DNA of 5,048 nt from Candidatus Mesolinea sp. UBA5823. Lineage in GTDB: Bacteria; Chloroflexota; Anaerolineae; Anaerolineales; Anaerolineaceae. A model generated the notes under the pieces. That model was not told where the DNA came from. It made no database searches and worked only from the letters and a program-made list of their open reading frames with translations. Numbering within the stretch: the stretch's first letter is position 1; each line of letters starts with the position of its first letter. The stretch is taken from positions 4,682 to 9,729 of the forward strand of contig DICP01000018.1 in NCBI GenBank assembly GCA_002417685.1, in the 5' to 3' direction. Both the position numbers and the translations under genes were made by a program. Below are positions 4,455 through 5,048 of the stretch, piece by piece.

Positions 4455-5048
4455 TTGGCAGAAAAAGTTCGCATTCAGATCGATAAATTGGTTTATGGTG
4501 GCGATGGCATTGGGCGCTTGCCGGATGGACGTGCAGTGTTTGTGCCTTTCACCCTTCCTAGAGAAGTGGTGGAGCTCCAGATCGTCCAGGAGGGAAAGAA
4601 GTTTGCTCGTGGCAGGCTGATCAACCTCCTGGAGGCTGCACCCGAGCGCATCCAACCTCGTTGCAAACATTTTGGCACTTGTGGGGGCTGCCACTACCAA
4701 CATATCCCCTACGATGCCCAGCTGCAAGCGAAGCTCGCCATCCTGCAGGACCAGATGGATCGCCTGGGCGGCTTCAGCGCTCTACCCATCAGTGGAATTA
4801 CTTCCAGCCCTTCTCCGTGGAATTACCGCAACCAGGTGCAATTTCATCCAGCCCCAGAAGGCGGTTTAGGGTTTATAGACATAGAAGGCAAAAGCGTTGT
4901 GCCAATTCAGGAATGCCATCTGCCTACAGAGGGGATCAATGCACTTTGGCCACAGATTGACCTCGGTGCAGAGGTTGGGCTTACACGCATAACCTTGCGT
5001 GAGGATAGCTTTGGTGAGTTGATGCTGGTGCTGGAAGGTAACGACGAG
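4455..5048 (+). CDS. TrmA/RlmD-family RNA (uracil-C5)-methyltransferase, N-terminal part (3' end cut by window)
   Basis: SAM-dependent enzyme of the family that methylates carbon 5 of uracil in rRNA or tRNA. I translated it by eye: 198 codons lie in the window, roughly the first 40-45 percent of a typical protein. Residues about 4-60 form a TRAM domain (IDKLVYGGDGIGRLPDGR, then VFVPFTLPREVVE), used for RNA binding. An iron-sulfur cluster site follows: Cys70, Cys76 and Cys79 in the spacing C-x5-C-x2-C, with a fourth ligand at Cys154. This matches the 4Fe-4S arrangement of E. coli RlmD (RumA). WNYRNQVQF (122-130) is the conserved YRN segment before the catalytic region. The SAM-binding and catalytic Cys motifs lie beyond the right edge, so activity and target (23S U1939-type, U747-type or tRNA U54) cannot be settled. 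The TTG start has GGAG five bases upstream. The gene has only 66 bases between it and the aminotransferase, with a terminator in that gap. Confidence 0.92.
   Translation, partial: MAEKVRIQIDKLVYGGDGIGRLPDGRAVFVPFTLPREVVELQIVQEGKKFARGRLINLLEAAPERIQPRCKHFGTCGGCHYQHIPYDAQLQAKLAILQDQMDRLGGFSALPISGITSSPSPWNYRNQVQFHPAPEGGLGFIDIEGKSVVPIQECHLPTEGINALWPQIDLGAEVGLTRITLREDSFGELMLVLEGNDE

Noticed and set aside
4392..4727. Minus-strand reading frame of 111 codons
   Set aside because: Spans the terminator and the antisense of the TRAM domain and cysteine cluster; no family features.
4661..4960. Plus-strand reading frames in other frames (4661-4960 and 4672-4869)
   Set aside because: They overlap the methyltransferase frame, which shows the C-x5-C-x2-C cluster and YRN motif; the alternatives show none.

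Overview
The window looks like a chromosomal segment of a moderate-GC member of the Chloroflexota, most likely an Anaerolineae-type organism. The main clue is the substrate-binding lipoprotein: a lipobox followed by CGG and a long linker rich in Ala, Thr, Glu and Pro, a style very common in that phylum. This placement is inference from protein style; no marker gene is present.

Layout. Minus strand, right to left: a tRNA-Val(GAC) gene (3087-3014) with a good promoter; a peptide/nickel-family ABC transporter substrate-binding lipoprotein (2738-1002) with a DppA-type GDNGDPDNF motif; an intercistronic hairpin (957-931); and the first 300 codons of a DppB-type permease (902 to the left edge), which starts with TTG. 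Plus strand, left to right: a leader with a TATAAT box and a possible six-codon reading frame (3229-3249); a class V PLP-dependent aminotransferase of the alanine/serine-glyoxylate type (3318-4388); a terminator-shaped hairpin (4408-4445); and the first 198 codons of a TrmA/RlmD-family RNA uracil-C5 methyltransferase (4455 to the right edge), which also starts with TTG.

How the parts work together. The lipoprotein and permease are the start of an oligopeptide/dipeptide import operon whose second permease and ATPase genes should lie left of the window. The intercistronic hairpin would favour high lipoprotein and lower permease expression, a usual arrangement in such operons. The aminotransferase is transcribed divergently from the tRNA/transporter side. 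It could act on amino acids released from imported peptides, but nothing in the sequence ties them directly. The methyltransferase is an RNA-modification gene placed just behind the terminator-like hairpin.

No mobile element, CRISPR array, phage gene or defence system is visible. I see no convincing new biological system. The points worth a second look are regulatory: two intercistronic hairpins, a mini-ORF, a tandem hexamer at the tRNA promoter, and unusual starts.
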